This document shows positions 18,218 through 27,027 of a stretch of DNA of 64,000 nucleotides, one piece after another (position 1 is the first letter of the stretch; every line of letters begins with the position of its first letter). Location of the stretch: NCBI GenBank assembly GCA_964343605.1, contig CAYFKJ010000002.1, forward strand, positions 248,001-312,000, in the 5' to 3' direction. The position numbers were made by a program, and so were the translations under genes. Source of the DNA: CAYFKJ01 sp964343605 (GTDB taxonomy: Bacteria; Pseudomonadota; Alphaproteobacteria; UBA2966). The notes under the pieces are model-generated. The model made no database searches, was not told the DNA's origin, and was given only the letters and a program-made list of their open reading frames with translations.

Positions 18218-18745
18218 CTACTCTTGCAACATGGGGGGGTCGAGGTCGTCGTCCCAGCCGCTTTCCGGCTCGGGATATTTTTTCAGCCACTCGGAAAGCC
18301 ACTTGATGTGTTCGGCTTCCTCGCCGGCCATGGTTGTCGCCATTTCACGCACCTGGTCGTCGGTCGTGCCGTCGGCGACGCGCTTGAAGAACGCCTCAGC
18401 CTTCTCCTCGGCCTGCAGGGCCATGGTTATGGCGTGGTGCGGCGTCATCATATAGTGGGCTTCGATGGCTTCGGGATTTTCCGGGGCGACGCCGTTCTCC
18501 CACTTGTAATCCCAGGGCGCGAGGCGCGGAATTTCCCTGTCACCGGCCTTTTCGTCGATTTTTTCGACGTGCTTGCCTTCCAACTCGGCGAGCTTTCTGA
18601 ACAATTCGGCGACTTCCGGATTGTTGTGCACGTCCATCTGTTCGGCGAGGTCGGTGTACTGCTCGGCCGCTTCCTGCTCCATCGCGTGGGCGTGGGCGAG
18701 GAATTCCTCGATACTGTTGATATCCATTTCGCTCGGCGGGTTCAT
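18218..18745 (-). CDS. ferritin-like (rubrerythrin-type) di-iron protein
   Basis: 175 residues forming a probable four-helix bundle with carboxylate/His patterns: EEFLAHAHAMEQEAAEQY (~13-30), ELEGKHVEKI (~54-63), QAEEKAEAFF (~111-120) and AGEEAEHIKWL (~139-149), the E-x6-Y and E-x-x-H spacing of di-iron ferritin-like proteins. No rubredoxin-type cysteines are present. Its start overlaps the korB stop by four bases, so it is translationally coupled to an oxygen-sensitive oxidoreductase; a protective role against O2 or peroxide is the likeliest reading (inference). An acidic/proline-rich C-terminal tail follows the last helix. Confidence 0.85.
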   Translation of the reverse strand: MNPPSEMDINSIEEFLAHAHAMEQEAAEQYTDLAEQMDVHNNPEVAELFRKLAELEGKHVEKIDEKAGDREIPRLAPWDYKWENGVAPENPEAIEAHYMMTPHHAITMALQAEEKAEAFFKRVADGTTDDQVREMATTMAGEEAEHIKWLSEWLKKYPEPESGWDDDLDPPMLQE

Positions 18746-19581
18746 AGCGCGAACCTTTCTTCAAGATCGGCCATGGAGGCCTGGGCCTCGCCGACGGGGG
18801 GTTGGTAGGGTGCACGGTTTCCTGAGAACAACACGCCGACGTTATATCCGTCATCCGTCATGAGACGGCGGGCAGCCCGGCCCATGTCGTCGGTCTGATC
18901 GACGACGGGCGCATGCACCTCGTTCTTCCATTCCCTCTGGTTGGGTCGGAAGGTGACGCAGGGGCTGAGGATTTCAACGAAGGAGAAACCGGGATGTTCG
19001 ATGGCCTCCTTGACCAGCTTGGCGGTGCCGTTGGGATCGCCGGCAAAACCGCGGGCGATAAAGTTGGCACCGGCGGCCAAGGCGATAACCAGCGGGCGGA
19101 ACGGGCTAATGCCGGTGCCGCCGGGGGCCAGGGCGCTGTCCCAGTCCGGCTCGGTCGTGGGTGACGGTTGGCCCTTGGTCATGCCGTAGACCCGGTTGTC
19201 CATGACGATGTAGGTCAAATCGACATTGCGCCGCGCGGCATGCATGAAGTGGTTGCCGCCGATGGAGAAGCCGTCGCCGTCGCCGCTGGCGACAATCACG
19301 GTGAGCTCGGGCCGGGCCACTTTGAGGCCGGTGGCCAGGGGCAGGGAGCGGCCGTGAACGCCGTGGAAGCCGTAGCAGTCGGTGTAGGCCGGAATGCGCG
19401 ACGAACAGCCGATGCCGGATATGACGGCGACCTCCTCGGGCGGCAGGTCCAGTTCGGCCAGCGCCTTGGTGATCGACGAAAGCACGGAATAATCGCCGCA
19501 GCCCGGGCACCAGACGGGTTTGATGTCGGATTTGTAATCCCGGGCGGTGCGGGCGGGGGCGGTTTGGGTATCGGTACTCAT
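18742..19581 (-). CDS. korB: 2-oxoacid:ferredoxin oxidoreductase beta subunit (KorB)
   Basis: 279-residue thiamine-diphosphate subunit. It carries CPGCGDYSVL near residue 25 (cluster cysteines), SGIGCSSRIP near 55, and the TPP/Mg motif GDGDGFSIGGNHFMHA ending in a conserved N of MDNRVYGMT near 130. With KorA it oxidises 2-oxoglutarate to succinyl-CoA and reduces ferredoxin; in Thauera and relatives the korAB pair supplies electrons to benzoyl-CoA reductase. It overlaps korA by four bases at its start and the ferritin-like gene by four at its end. The substrate call rests on the Bcr context. Confidence 0.93.
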   Translation of the reverse strand: MSTDTQTAPARTARDYKSDIKPVWCPGCGDYSVLSSITKALAELDLPPEEVAVISGIGCSSRIPAYTDCYGFHGVHGRSLPLATGLKVARPELTVIVASGDGDGFSIGGNHFMHAARRNVDLTYIVMDNRVYGMTKGQPSPTTEPDWDSALAPGGTGISPFRPLVIALAAGANFIARGFAGDPNGTAKLVKEAIEHPGFSFVEILSPCVTFRPNQREWKNEVHAPVVDQTDDMGRAARRLMTDDGYNVGVLFSGNRAPYQPPVGEAQASMADLEERFAL

Positions 19582-21317
19582 GACTTGGTCTCTCCCGTGA
19601 TACGGGCGGTAATCTCACCGGGACGGATGGGCAGGGGCCCCGGAACGCAGAAATGTTCGACGGCTTGCGTCAAACCGATATGGGAACGCAGATAGCCGAG
19701 GAATTGGCCGCTGTGGGTCTGTTCGACGACGATGATGCGGCTGGCTCCCTCCAACTCCGCCAGGAGTTGTTCCTTGGGTGCCGGCAGCAGCAGGCGCAGC
19801 GAGACGTAGCGGGCCGCGCCTTCGCCCATATTGGCCAGGGCTTCGCGCACCGGTCCGGTGCAGCTACCCCATGTGAGGACGACGGTATCGCCGTCGCCGC
19901 CGGTCTCGGCCCAATGCTGGCCATAATCGAAGTTCTCCAGCTTGCGTGCGCGTTTGTCCAGCTGGATGAAGTGGTCGTCGGCCTGGCTGGAGGGTGTGCC
20001 GCGCGGGTTGTGCTCCAGGCCGTCGGCCGTGTAGGCGCAACCCGGCGTGCCGGGAACCGCCATGGGCGAGATACCGGATTTCACGTCGGCGTAGCGGTGG
20101 TAGATCTCGTCCTTGCCGCGCGCTTCGGCGGTCAGGCGTTGGGCCATGAAAGTGATGTCGGCGGGTTCCTCGATCACCGACTTGGCCTGGCCCAACGACT
20201 GGTCGCTGAGCACCAGGGCCGGGGTCTGCATGGCTTCGGCCAGATGCACGGCCCATTGCGTCGTGAACAGGCAATCACTGATGGAGTTGGGCGCGACCAC
20301 GAGGTGCGGCGCGTCGCCCGGCAGGCCTTGCGTCGCCAGGTTGAGGTCGGATTGTTCGCTCTTGGCCGGGATGCCCGTGGAGGGGCCGCCGCGCATGACG
20401 TCGACGATCACCACCGGCACTTCGCTGGCAACGGCCAAGCCGATGGCTTCGGTCATCAGGGCGAGGCCGGGACCTGAAGTGGCGGTGAGGGAAGGCACGC
20501 CGCCGAAGGAGCCGCCGATCGCCATGTTGATCGAGGCCAGTTCGTCTTCGGCCTGGACCAGGGTGCCGCCGACCTTGGTCAGCGCCGGGGCCATCCACTC
20601 GAGAATTTCCGTGGCGGGTGTAATTGGGTAGGCGGCGACGAAACGGACGCCGCCGCGGATGGCCCCGAGGCCGGCGGCTTCGTTGCCGCTGATCAGCCAT
20701 CTTCCCGCTGCCTGGTCTTCGGTTGCCGCAAGCTTGGGCATGACAGGAAGATCCTTTGCCGCCTCGCGGCCTGACGCCACGCCGGCGGCGCTGGCCGTGA
20801 TGGCTGCGTCGCCGCGTTTGGCCAGGGCCTTGGTCAGCGCCGCATCGAGATTTTCCTCCGGCAGGCCGATCAGGGCGCCGACGACGCCGAGCGCGATCAT
20901 GTTGGGCCGGCCGCCGTCGATGGCTTTCGACATGGCTTTGAAATCGAGGTCCGCCCGCGCCGCGCGGCTGTCCGTGACGAAGGCGGGAACGTCGTCGATC
21001 TGTTTGGCGTCGCCGATCACGACGGTCTTTTCGTCGATCGGCAGTTCGGCGGCGAAACGGTCGACGTTCTGCCAATCCAAGGCGATGATCAGATCGTGCC
21101 GGTCCGGCTGTGCGGCCACCGGCGTCGACGACAGCCTGATCAGGGCGGCCGCCTCGCCGCCGCGGATCTGTGGGCCGACCGAGCGGGTCATCAGCCCGTA
21201 CCAGCCCGCCTTGGCCGCCGCCTCGAGCAGCATGTTGCCGGCCGTAATGACACCGGCGCCGCCGCTGCCCGCGAGCACGATGGACAAGCTTGGCGCTGTA
21301 TCTGGCGTGTCACTCAT
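19578..21317 (-). CDS. korA: 2-oxoacid:ferredoxin oxidoreductase alpha subunit, gamma-alpha fusion (KorA)
   Basis: 579 residues. The N-terminal ~185 form the gamma domain (LAGSGGAGVITAGNML, then SVGPQIRGGEAAALIR), and the rest is the alpha domain with AAYPITPATEILEWM, EDELASINMAIGGSF and TSGPGLALMTEA, the CoA/pyrimidine-binding part of this enzyme class. It is the partner of KorB, likely reducing the ferredoxin encoded at 29258. It is the first gene of the minus-strand operon, with GGAG before ATG 21315-21317, and is divergent from had, sharing a 235-base regulatory region. Confidence 0.93.
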   Translation of the reverse strand: MSDTPDTAPSLSIVLAGSGGAGVITAGNMLLEAAAKAGWYGLMTRSVGPQIRGGEAAALIRLSSTPVAAQPDRHDLIIALDWQNVDRFAAELPIDEKTVVIGDAKQIDDVPAFVTDSRAARADLDFKAMSKAIDGGRPNMIALGVVGALIGLPEENLDAALTKALAKRGDAAITASAAGVASGREAAKDLPVMPKLAATEDQAAGRWLISGNEAAGLGAIRGGVRFVAAYPITPATEILEWMAPALTKVGGTLVQAEDELASINMAIGGSFGGVPSLTATSGPGLALMTEAIGLAVASEVPVVIVDVMRGGPSTGIPAKSEQSDLNLATQGLPGDAPHLVVAPNSISDCLFTTQWAVHLAEAMQTPALVLSDQSLGQAKSVIEEPADITFMAQRLTAEARGKDEIYHRYADVKSGISPMAVPGTPGCAYTADGLEHNPRGTPSSQADDHFIQLDKRARKLENFDYGQHWAETGGDGDTVVLTWGSCTGPVREALANMGEGAARYVSLRLLLPAPKEQLLAELEGASRIIVVEQTHSGQFLGYLRSHIGLTQAVEHFCVPGPLPIRPGEITARITGETKS

Positions 21318-21401
21318 GATTTCAGTCTCCAGATTTCCGGGGCGTTTTGACCGTTTGCTGCCGTTTCGGCGACGAATTGGTAAATGACCCTACTTTTTGT
21401 C

Positions 21402-21431
21402 TTGACTCTTAATTCGGTATTCAAGTACTAA
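21402..21431 (+). promoter_or_regulatory. candidate promoter for the had-bcr operon
   Basis: TTGACT (21402-21407) and TACTAA (21426-21431) are 18 bases apart in the AT-rich middle of the korA-had spacer, about 120 bases before had. The -10 match is weak. No TTGAT-N4-ATCAA box occurs in this spacer, so FNR control, if any, is not visible here. Confidence 0.35.
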
Positions 21432-21552
21432 ATTACATAATAAATATCCAGCGCCGGACCGTCAACCGAATTCGCAAGGTTCAAACCGGCCGGGGCAGAA
21501 ATCAGCGAAAGCCCGGAATTCCTGGCTTTTCGAGGCAAACGAGAGGCAAGAA

Positions 21553-22629
21553 ATGACCGCAGATACCACCCAAGCCACCCGTTGGATGATGACCGGCATC
21601 GGTGAGCCGCTTGTCGAGGAAACGTTCGAAGCGGTGGCCGGAGACGGCGAAGTCGTCGTCGAAGTCGCGGGTTGCGGCGTTTGCCACACCGACCTCGGTT
21701 ACTATTATGACGGCGTTCGCACCAAGCACGAACTGCCCCTCGCTTTGGGTCATGAAATCAGCGGCCGCGTCATTTCCGCCGGCACCGGCGCCAAGGATTG
21801 GCTCGGCAAGGCGGTCGTCATTCCGGCGGTGATGCCCTGCGGCGAATGCGATCTCTGCAAACGCGGCCGCGGCGCCATCTGCCGCGCCCAGAAAATGCCC
21901 GGCAACGACATCCAGGGCGGTTTCGGCAGCCACATCGTGGTGCCCGCCGACGGCCTCTGCCCCGTCGATGAAGACAAGCTCGCCAAAGCCGGCTTGAGCC
22001 TGGCCGATCTTTCCGTGGTTGCCGATGCGGTGACCACCCCTTACCAAGCTGCGATGCGCGCCGGGGTTACCCCCGGCAGCCTCGCTATCGTTATCGGCGT
22101 CGGTGGTGTCGGCGGCTACGCGGCACAAATCGCTGCCGCGAAAGGCGCCATGGTGGTCGCCATCGACGTCGATAACGAAAAAATGGAAGCCCTCAAGGGG
22201 CATGGCGTGTCGCTGGCGCTCAATGCCAAGGAACACGACCTCAAGAGCCTGAAGGGCGCGATCCGCGACTTCGCCAAGGAAAACGGTCTGCCGATGACCG
22301 AATGGTTCATCTTCGAGTGCTCCGGCACCGGTGCGGGCCAGTCCACGGCCTTCGGCCTGCTGACCTTCGGCGCCACGCTCTGCGTCGTCGGTTTCACCAT
22401 GGACAAAGTGGAGATGCGGCTTTCCAACCTGATGGCTTTCGATGCCCGCGCCATCGGCAACTGGGGCTGCACGCCGGACCTCTATCCGGCCGCGCTCGAC
22501 ATGGTGCTCGACGGCGAGATCGCCCTGGCGCCTTTCATCGAGCAACGCCCGCTCAATGACATCAATACCGTCTTCAAAGCCGTTCACGACAAGGAAATGT
22601 CGCGGCGCGCCATTCTCGTGCCCGCGTAA
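21553..22629 (+). CDS. had: 6-hydroxycyclohex-1-ene-1-carbonyl-CoA dehydrogenase
   Basis: 358-residue zinc alcohol dehydrogenase-fold enzyme: GCGVCHTDLGYYYDGVR (catalytic Zn) near residue 40, GHEISGRV, the structural Zn cysteines in CGECDLCKRGRGAIC near 96-110, and the NAD-binding GVGGVGGYAAQ near 178-188. It oxidises 6-hydroxycyclohex-1-ene-1-carbonyl-CoA to the 6-oxo compound after Dch in the benzoyl-CoA pathway. The family call rests on order had-oah-dch-bcrCBAD, as in Thauera. The ribosome site is GAGAGGCAAG. It is first in the operon. Confidence 0.93.
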   Translation: MTADTTQATRWMMTGIGEPLVEETFEAVAGDGEVVVEVAGCGVCHTDLGYYYDGVRTKHELPLALGHEISGRVISAGTGAKDWLGKAVVIPAVMPCGECDLCKRGRGAICRAQKMPGNDIQGGFGSHIVVPADGLCPVDEDKLAKAGLSLADLSVVADAVTTPYQAAMRAGVTPGSLAIVIGVGGVGGYAAQIAAAKGAMVVAIDVDNEKMEALKGHGVSLALNAKEHDLKSLKGAIRDFAKENGLPMTEWFIFECSGTGAGQSTAFGLLTFGATLCVVGFTMDKVEMRLSNLMAFDARAIGNWGCTPDLYPAALDMVLDGEIALAPFIEQRPLNDINTVFKAVHDKEMSRRAILVPA

Positions 22630-22670
22630 CCGGACAAAGCCACCAGCAAAGAAACATCCAGGAGTTCGAC

Positions 22671-23783
22671 ATGAAACCCGCCCCCCAAACCCTCGCCGAC
22701 CACAACCTCGTCCCCGAAGCCGAATACGAAGGCGTCATCTACGAGAAAAAGCCGGTCAAACGCCCGGACGGATCCGTAGCTGAGGGTCTGTATGCCGCCT
22801 GGATCACGCTGAATAACCCGAAGCAGTACAACTCCTACACCACCGAAATGGTGAAGGGCGTCATTCTCGGCTTTCGTCGCGCCTCCATGTCGCGCGATGT
22901 CGTCGCCGTGGTCTTCACCGGCGCCGGCGACAAGGCGTTCTGCACAGGCGGCAACACCAAGGAATACGCCGAATACTACGCCGGTAACCCGCAGGAATAC
23001 CGCCAGTACATGCGCCTCTTCAACGACATGGTCTCCGGCATCCTCGCCTGCGACAAGCCGGTGATCTGCCGCGTCAACGGCATGCGCATCGGCGGCGGCC
23101 AGGAAATCGGCATGGCCTGTGACTTCACCATCGCCCAGGATCTGGCCCGCTTCGGTCAGGCCGGCCCCAAGCACGGCTCGGCGGCCATCGGCGGCGCCAC
23201 GGACTTCCTGCCGGTGATGGTCGGCAACGAGCGCGCCATGGAAACCGGCGTTCTCTGCGAGCCCTGGTCGGCCCACAAGGCCTATCGTCTGGGCGTGGCC
23301 ATGGACATCGTTCCGGCCCTGAAGGTCAACGGCGAGTATGTGCCGAACCCGCTGGTCGAACTGGACTACACGGACGATTTCGGCCGCATCATCCACGGTG
23401 AATTCAAAACCGGGGAAGCCGCCAAGAAGGGCAAGGAAGTGCTTGCCAGCGGCGAAGTCGATCTGACGGCGCTAGACGAAAAGGTCGACGAACTTTGCAC
23501 CAAGATCCTCATGACCTTCCCGGACTGCACGACCAAGTCAGTCGAGGAACTGCGTAAGCCCAAGCTCAACGCCTGGAACATGAACAAGGAAAACAGCCGC
23601 GCCTGGCTAGCCAACAACATGATGTCGGAAGCCAAGACCGGTTTCCGCGCCTTCAACGAACCGGCCGGCAAGATCCGCGAAATCGACTTCGTCGAACTCC
23701 GTCAGAAACTGGCCGTCGGCACGCCGTGGAGCGAAGAGCTCACGGAAAGCCTGATGCCGGTCAACCAGGAGGCCGCGGAGTGA
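22671..23783 (+). CDS. oah: 6-oxocyclohex-1-ene-1-carbonyl-CoA hydratase/hydrolase
   Basis: 370-residue crotonase-fold ring-opening enzyme, longer than ordinary enoyl-CoA hydratases as expected for Oah. It begins with a pathway-typical NLVPEAEYEGVIYE segment; the oxyanion-hole region reads TGAGDKAFCTGGNTKEYAEY near 83-102 and CRVNGMRIGGGQEIGM near 130. It adds water and cleaves the alicyclic ring to 3-hydroxypimelyl-CoA. It overlaps dch by four bases (GTGA), so translation is coupled. Confidence 0.93.
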   Translation: MKPAPQTLADHNLVPEAEYEGVIYEKKPVKRPDGSVAEGLYAAWITLNNPKQYNSYTTEMVKGVILGFRRASMSRDVVAVVFTGAGDKAFCTGGNTKEYAEYYAGNPQEYRQYMRLFNDMVSGILACDKPVICRVNGMRIGGGQEIGMACDFTIAQDLARFGQAGPKHGSAAIGGATDFLPVMVGNERAMETGVLCEPWSAHKAYRLGVAMDIVPALKVNGEYVPNPLVELDYTDDFGRIIHGEFKTGEAAKKGKEVLASGEVDLTALDEKVDELCTKILMTFPDCTTKSVEELRKPKLNAWNMNKENSRAWLANNMMSEAKTGFRAFNEPAGKIREIDFVELRQKLAVGTPWSEELTESLMPVNQEAAE

Positions 23784-24547
23784 GCTCCCCCCTCAAAGTC
23801 TGGCTCGACCGCGAAGGCCGGCTGTTGCGCGTCCGTCTGGCGCGGCCCAAGGCCAACATCGTCGATGCCGAGATGATTGCAGCGCTTGCTGAAGCGCTCG
23901 ACGGTCATCTCGACAACGGCTCCCTCGGCGCCGTGCTGTTGGATGCCGAGGGTCCGCACTTCTCCTTCGGCGCCAGCGTCGAGGAGCATATGCCGGACCA
24001 GTGCGCCGACATGCTCGCCAGTCTGCACGACCTGATCCTGAAGCTCGCCGGTTCGCCGGTGCCCGTGCTTTGCGCCATCAACGGCCAGTGCCTGGGCGGC
24101 GGTCTCGAGGTCGCACTCGCCTGCGGCCGCCTATTTGCGTCGAAAGACGCATTTCTCGGTCAGCCCGAAATCAAGCTGGCCGTGTTTGCCCCAGCCGCGT
24201 CTTGCCTGCTGCCCCCCCGAATCGGGCAGGGCGCGGCTGAGGATCTTCTCTACACCGGCCGCAGCGTCAGCGGCGAGGAAGCCCTGCAGATGGGTCTCGT
24301 CGATGACCTTTCGGACGAACCGGAAGCCGCTGCGCTCGCCTACTTCGACGAACACCTTGCCGGCCTTTCGGCCAGCTCGCTTCGGCACGCCGTCGAAGCC
24401 GCACGGGCGCCCGTCGTCGCCCGCCTCAAAGACGACCTCGCCCGCGTCGAGAAAATCTACCTCGACAGCCTCATGTCCACCCGCGACGCGATCGAAGGCC
24501 TCGAAGCCTTCGTCGAGAAGCGCAAACCTAACTGGGAGCATCGTTAA
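23780..24547 (+). CDS. dch: cyclohexa-1,5-diene-1-carbonyl-CoA hydratase
   Basis: 255 residues of crotonase fold from GTG 23780 (VSSPLKVWLDREG), overlapping the oah stop; CAGGAGG precedes it. It has FSFGASVEEHMP near residue 60, CAINGQCLGGGLEVALAC near 96-113 and the LGQPEIKLAVFAP segment of the family. Dch hydrates the diene product of benzoyl-CoA reductase to 6-hydroxycyclohex-1-ene-1-carbonyl-CoA, the Had substrate. The size matches known Dch proteins (about 258). The open frame extends back to 23726 inside oah, but that start would replace a well-placed GTG. Confidence 0.92.
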   Translation: MSSPLKVWLDREGRLLRVRLARPKANIVDAEMIAALAEALDGHLDNGSLGAVLLDAEGPHFSFGASVEEHMPDQCADMLASLHDLILKLAGSPVPVLCAINGQCLGGGLEVALACGRLFASKDAFLGQPEIKLAVFAPAASCLLPPRIGQGAAEDLLYTGRSVSGEEALQMGLVDDLSDEPEAAALAYFDEHLAGLSASSLRHAVEAARAPVVARLKDDLARVEKIYLDSLMSTRDAIEGLEAFVEKRKPNWEHR

Positions 24548-24550
24548 GCT

Positions 24551-25714
24551 ATGTCAGTCAAGGAAATCATCGACCGCTGCCAGGAAATCTTCGATGACCT
24601 GGAATTCACTTACGTCAAGGAGTGGAAGGCGAAGGATCCGAGCCGCAAGGCGATCGGCTACCTGCCGGTCTACGTCCCGCGTGAAATCATCCATGCTGCC
24701 GGCATGCTGCCGGTCGGTATCCTCGGCGGCGGCGACCAGCTCGAGGTAATCCACGGCGACGCCTATTACCAAAGCTACATCTGCCGCATTCCGCGTTCGA
24801 CCATCGAGCTCGGCGTGACCGGCCGCCTGGACTGCCTGGACGGCGCCCTGTTCCCCTCGATCTGCGACGTCATCCGCAACCTCTCGGGCATGTGGAAGCT
24901 GCTGTTCAAGGACAAGTACGTGCGCTACTTCGACGTGCCGCAAACCTACGCGGACGAGGTCGGCGGCAACTACTACGTCAAGGAACTCGAGGAGCTCAAG
25001 GAAGGCCTCGAGGGTCTTAGCGGCAAAAAGATCACCGACGAAGCCATCAACGCCTCCATCGCGGTCTATAACGAAAACCGCCGCGCCATCAACGACGTCT
25101 ATGCGCTGCGCACCAAGTCGCCGTGGAAGGTTCCGACTTCGGAGGTTTACCTGCTGCTGCGCGCCGGCATGATCCTGGAGGTCGAGGAGCATACCCAGAT
25201 GTTGCGCGACTACCTGGCCGCCGCCGAGCAGGAAGAGCGTCCCATGCGCGACAACTGCCGCGTCGTCATGAGCGGCATGTTCTGCGAGCAACCCCCGCTC
25301 GGCCTGATCAAATCGGTCGAAATGGCCGGCTGCTACATCGTCGACGACGACTTCATGCTGGTCACGCGCTGGCTGATGGACGACGTCCCGGCGGACGGCA
25401 ACCCGCTGCAGAACCTGTCGGACAGTTTCCTGCATCATTCCGCGGAAACCGCCGCCAAGTATGTCGACAAGAACGAAAACAAGGGCAAGTTCATCGTTGA
25501 TTCGGTGAAGAAGACCGCCGCCGAAGGCGTCGTCTTCGCGGCCCCCAGCTTCTGCGATCCGGCGCTCCTGGACCAGCCGATGCTGCACACCGCCTTGAAC
25601 GACAACAACATCCCCTTCACCGCCTTCCAGTACGCCGAGAACTCGGGCCAGATGCAGCCCATTCGCGAGCAGGCAGGCACTTTCGCCGATTCCATCAAGC
25701 TCTGGAGTGCGTGA
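24551..25714 (+). CDS. bcrC: benzoyl-CoA reductase subunit C
   Basis: 387 residues, HgdB/FldC-like fold. It shows GYLPVYVPREIIHAAGMLPV near 37-56, CRIPRSTIELG (cysteine likely a cluster ligand) near 78-90, and VVMSGMFCEQPPLGLI near 237. BcrB and BcrC form the active-site half of the class I reductase that reduces benzoyl-CoA to the cyclic diene with two ATP and ferredoxin. It starts three bases after dch and runs into bcrB. Length and order match Thauera bcrC. Confidence 0.94.
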   Translation: MSVKEIIDRCQEIFDDLEFTYVKEWKAKDPSRKAIGYLPVYVPREIIHAAGMLPVGILGGGDQLEVIHGDAYYQSYICRIPRSTIELGVTGRLDCLDGALFPSICDVIRNLSGMWKLLFKDKYVRYFDVPQTYADEVGGNYYVKELEELKEGLEGLSGKKITDEAINASIAVYNENRRAINDVYALRTKSPWKVPTSEVYLLLRAGMILEVEEHTQMLRDYLAAAEQEERPMRDNCRVVMSGMFCEQPPLGLIKSVEMAGCYIVDDDFMLVTRWLMDDVPADGNPLQNLSDSFLHHSAETAAKYVDKNENKGKFIVDSVKKTAAEGVVFAAPSFCDPALLDQPMLHTALNDNNIPFTAFQYAENSGQMQPIREQAGTFADSIKLWSA

Positions 25715-25715
25715 T

Positions 25716-27011
25716 ATGAATGTAAAAGCCAACGCCAGCACCGAGGCCCTCAAAGAGGACTCGATGTGGAAGCAAAAAGAAATGATCAACGCCAACTACC
25801 ACGAGTTGGCAACGGCCAACGAGCGTGGCCAGAAGGTGGTCTCGACGTTCGTGCCGGGTAACCTCAACGAACTGCTGATGTGCTTCGACATGGCGCGCAA
25901 CCTGCCGGAGACCAACGCGCTGCAGATGGGCATGCGCAAGAAGTCCGGCGGCTTGATCATGGAAGCCGAGAAAGTCGGCCACTCCGAAGACGTCTGCACC
26001 TACGTGAAGGCCGATCTCGGCATGATCATGAAGGGTAACATCGGCCCGACGGGCGAGCCCCTGCCGACCCCCGACCTGCTGATGCTCAGCTATACCGGCT
26101 GCTTCACCTTCATGAAGTGGTTCGAACTGGTGCGTGAGCAGTACGACTGCGAGACCGCCATGCTGCATGTCCCCTACCAGGGCGACGGCGTGGTGACGCA
26201 GAACATGCGCGACTATGTCGTCAAACAGCTCAAGGAAGACATCATTCCGACCCTGGAACGCGTCTCCGGCGTCAAGTTCGACATCGACCGCCTGCGCGAA
26301 TACATCAAGCAGTCGGCCAAGGCGGAGGACGATCTGGTTTACGTCCTGCAGACGGCCAAGAACATCCGCTCGCCCATCGATGCCTATTTCGGCGGCGTCT
26401 ACTACATCGGCCCGATCTTCACCGCCTTCCGCGGTTCCGATGCGGCGGTCGATTACTACAGCACGCTGCGCGGCGAAATCCAGGCCCGCCTGGATGCCGG
26501 TCTCGGCCCCGTGACGCCGGAAGGCGACATGGGCGAAGAAAAATACCGCCTCGTCGTCGAAGGCCCGCCCAACTGGACCAGCTTCCGCGAGTTCTGGAAG
26601 ATGTTCTACGACGAGGGCGCGGTCGTCGTCGCCAGCACCTACACCAAGGTGGGCGGCGTCTACGACTTCGGCTTCCGTCACGATCCCGAAAACCCGCTGG
26701 AGAGCCTGGCCGACTACTGCCTGGGTTGCTACACCAACCTCAACCTGCCGTCGCGCACGGACATGCTGGCCAAGTACGTCGAGGACTACCAGGCCGACGG
26801 TCTGCTGATCAACTCGATCAAAAGCTGCAACAGCTTCTCCGCCGGTCAGCTCCTGATGATGCGGGAAGTCGAGGAACGCACCGGCAAGCCGGCCGCGTTC
26901 ATCGAAACCGATCTCGTTGATCCGCGCTATTTCTCCGCGGCCAACGTCAAGAACCGCCTGGAAAGCTACTTCCAGATGATCAACCAAAAGCGCGGCCGGG
27001 CCGCCGCCTAA
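25716..27011 (+). CDS. bcrB: benzoyl-CoA reductase subunit B
   Basis: 431 residues from ATG 25716, preceded by GGAG at 25704-25707; a GTG at 25707 is in frame but badly spaced. It has the same HgdB-like fold as BcrC: MLMCFDMARNLPE-type entry near residue 45, MLSYTGCFTFMKWFE near 122, and C-terminal SIKSCNSFSAGQLL with cysteines able to bind a cluster. With BcrC it holds the benzoyl-CoA site and the catalytic [4Fe-4S] clusters. It starts one base after the bcrC stop. Confidence 0.94.
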   Translation: MNVKANASTEALKEDSMWKQKEMINANYHELATANERGQKVVSTFVPGNLNELLMCFDMARNLPETNALQMGMRKKSGGLIMEAEKVGHSEDVCTYVKADLGMIMKGNIGPTGEPLPTPDLLMLSYTGCFTFMKWFELVREQYDCETAMLHVPYQGDGVVTQNMRDYVVKQLKEDIIPTLERVSGVKFDIDRLREYIKQSAKAEDDLVYVLQTAKNIRSPIDAYFGGVYYIGPIFTAFRGSDAAVDYYSTLRGEIQARLDAGLGPVTPEGDMGEEKYRLVVEGPPNWTSFREFWKMFYDEGAVVVASTYTKVGGVYDFGFRHDPENPLESLADYCLGCYTNLNLPSRTDMLAKYVEDYQADGLLINSIKSCNSFSAGQLLMMREVEERTGKPAAFIETDLVDPRYFSAANVKNRLESYFQMINQKRGRAAA

Positions 27012-27027
27012 CCGAGGGAGAAAACTC

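Noticed and set aside
21409..21435. Palindrome around 21422 as regulator operator
   Set aside because: The two arms agree at little over half of the positions, near what an AT-rich stretch gives by chance.
21318..21552. FNR box in the korA-had spacer
   Set aside because: I looked for TTGAT-N4-ATCAA and close variants on both strands and saw only TTGAC-type sequences, which fit a -35 element instead.
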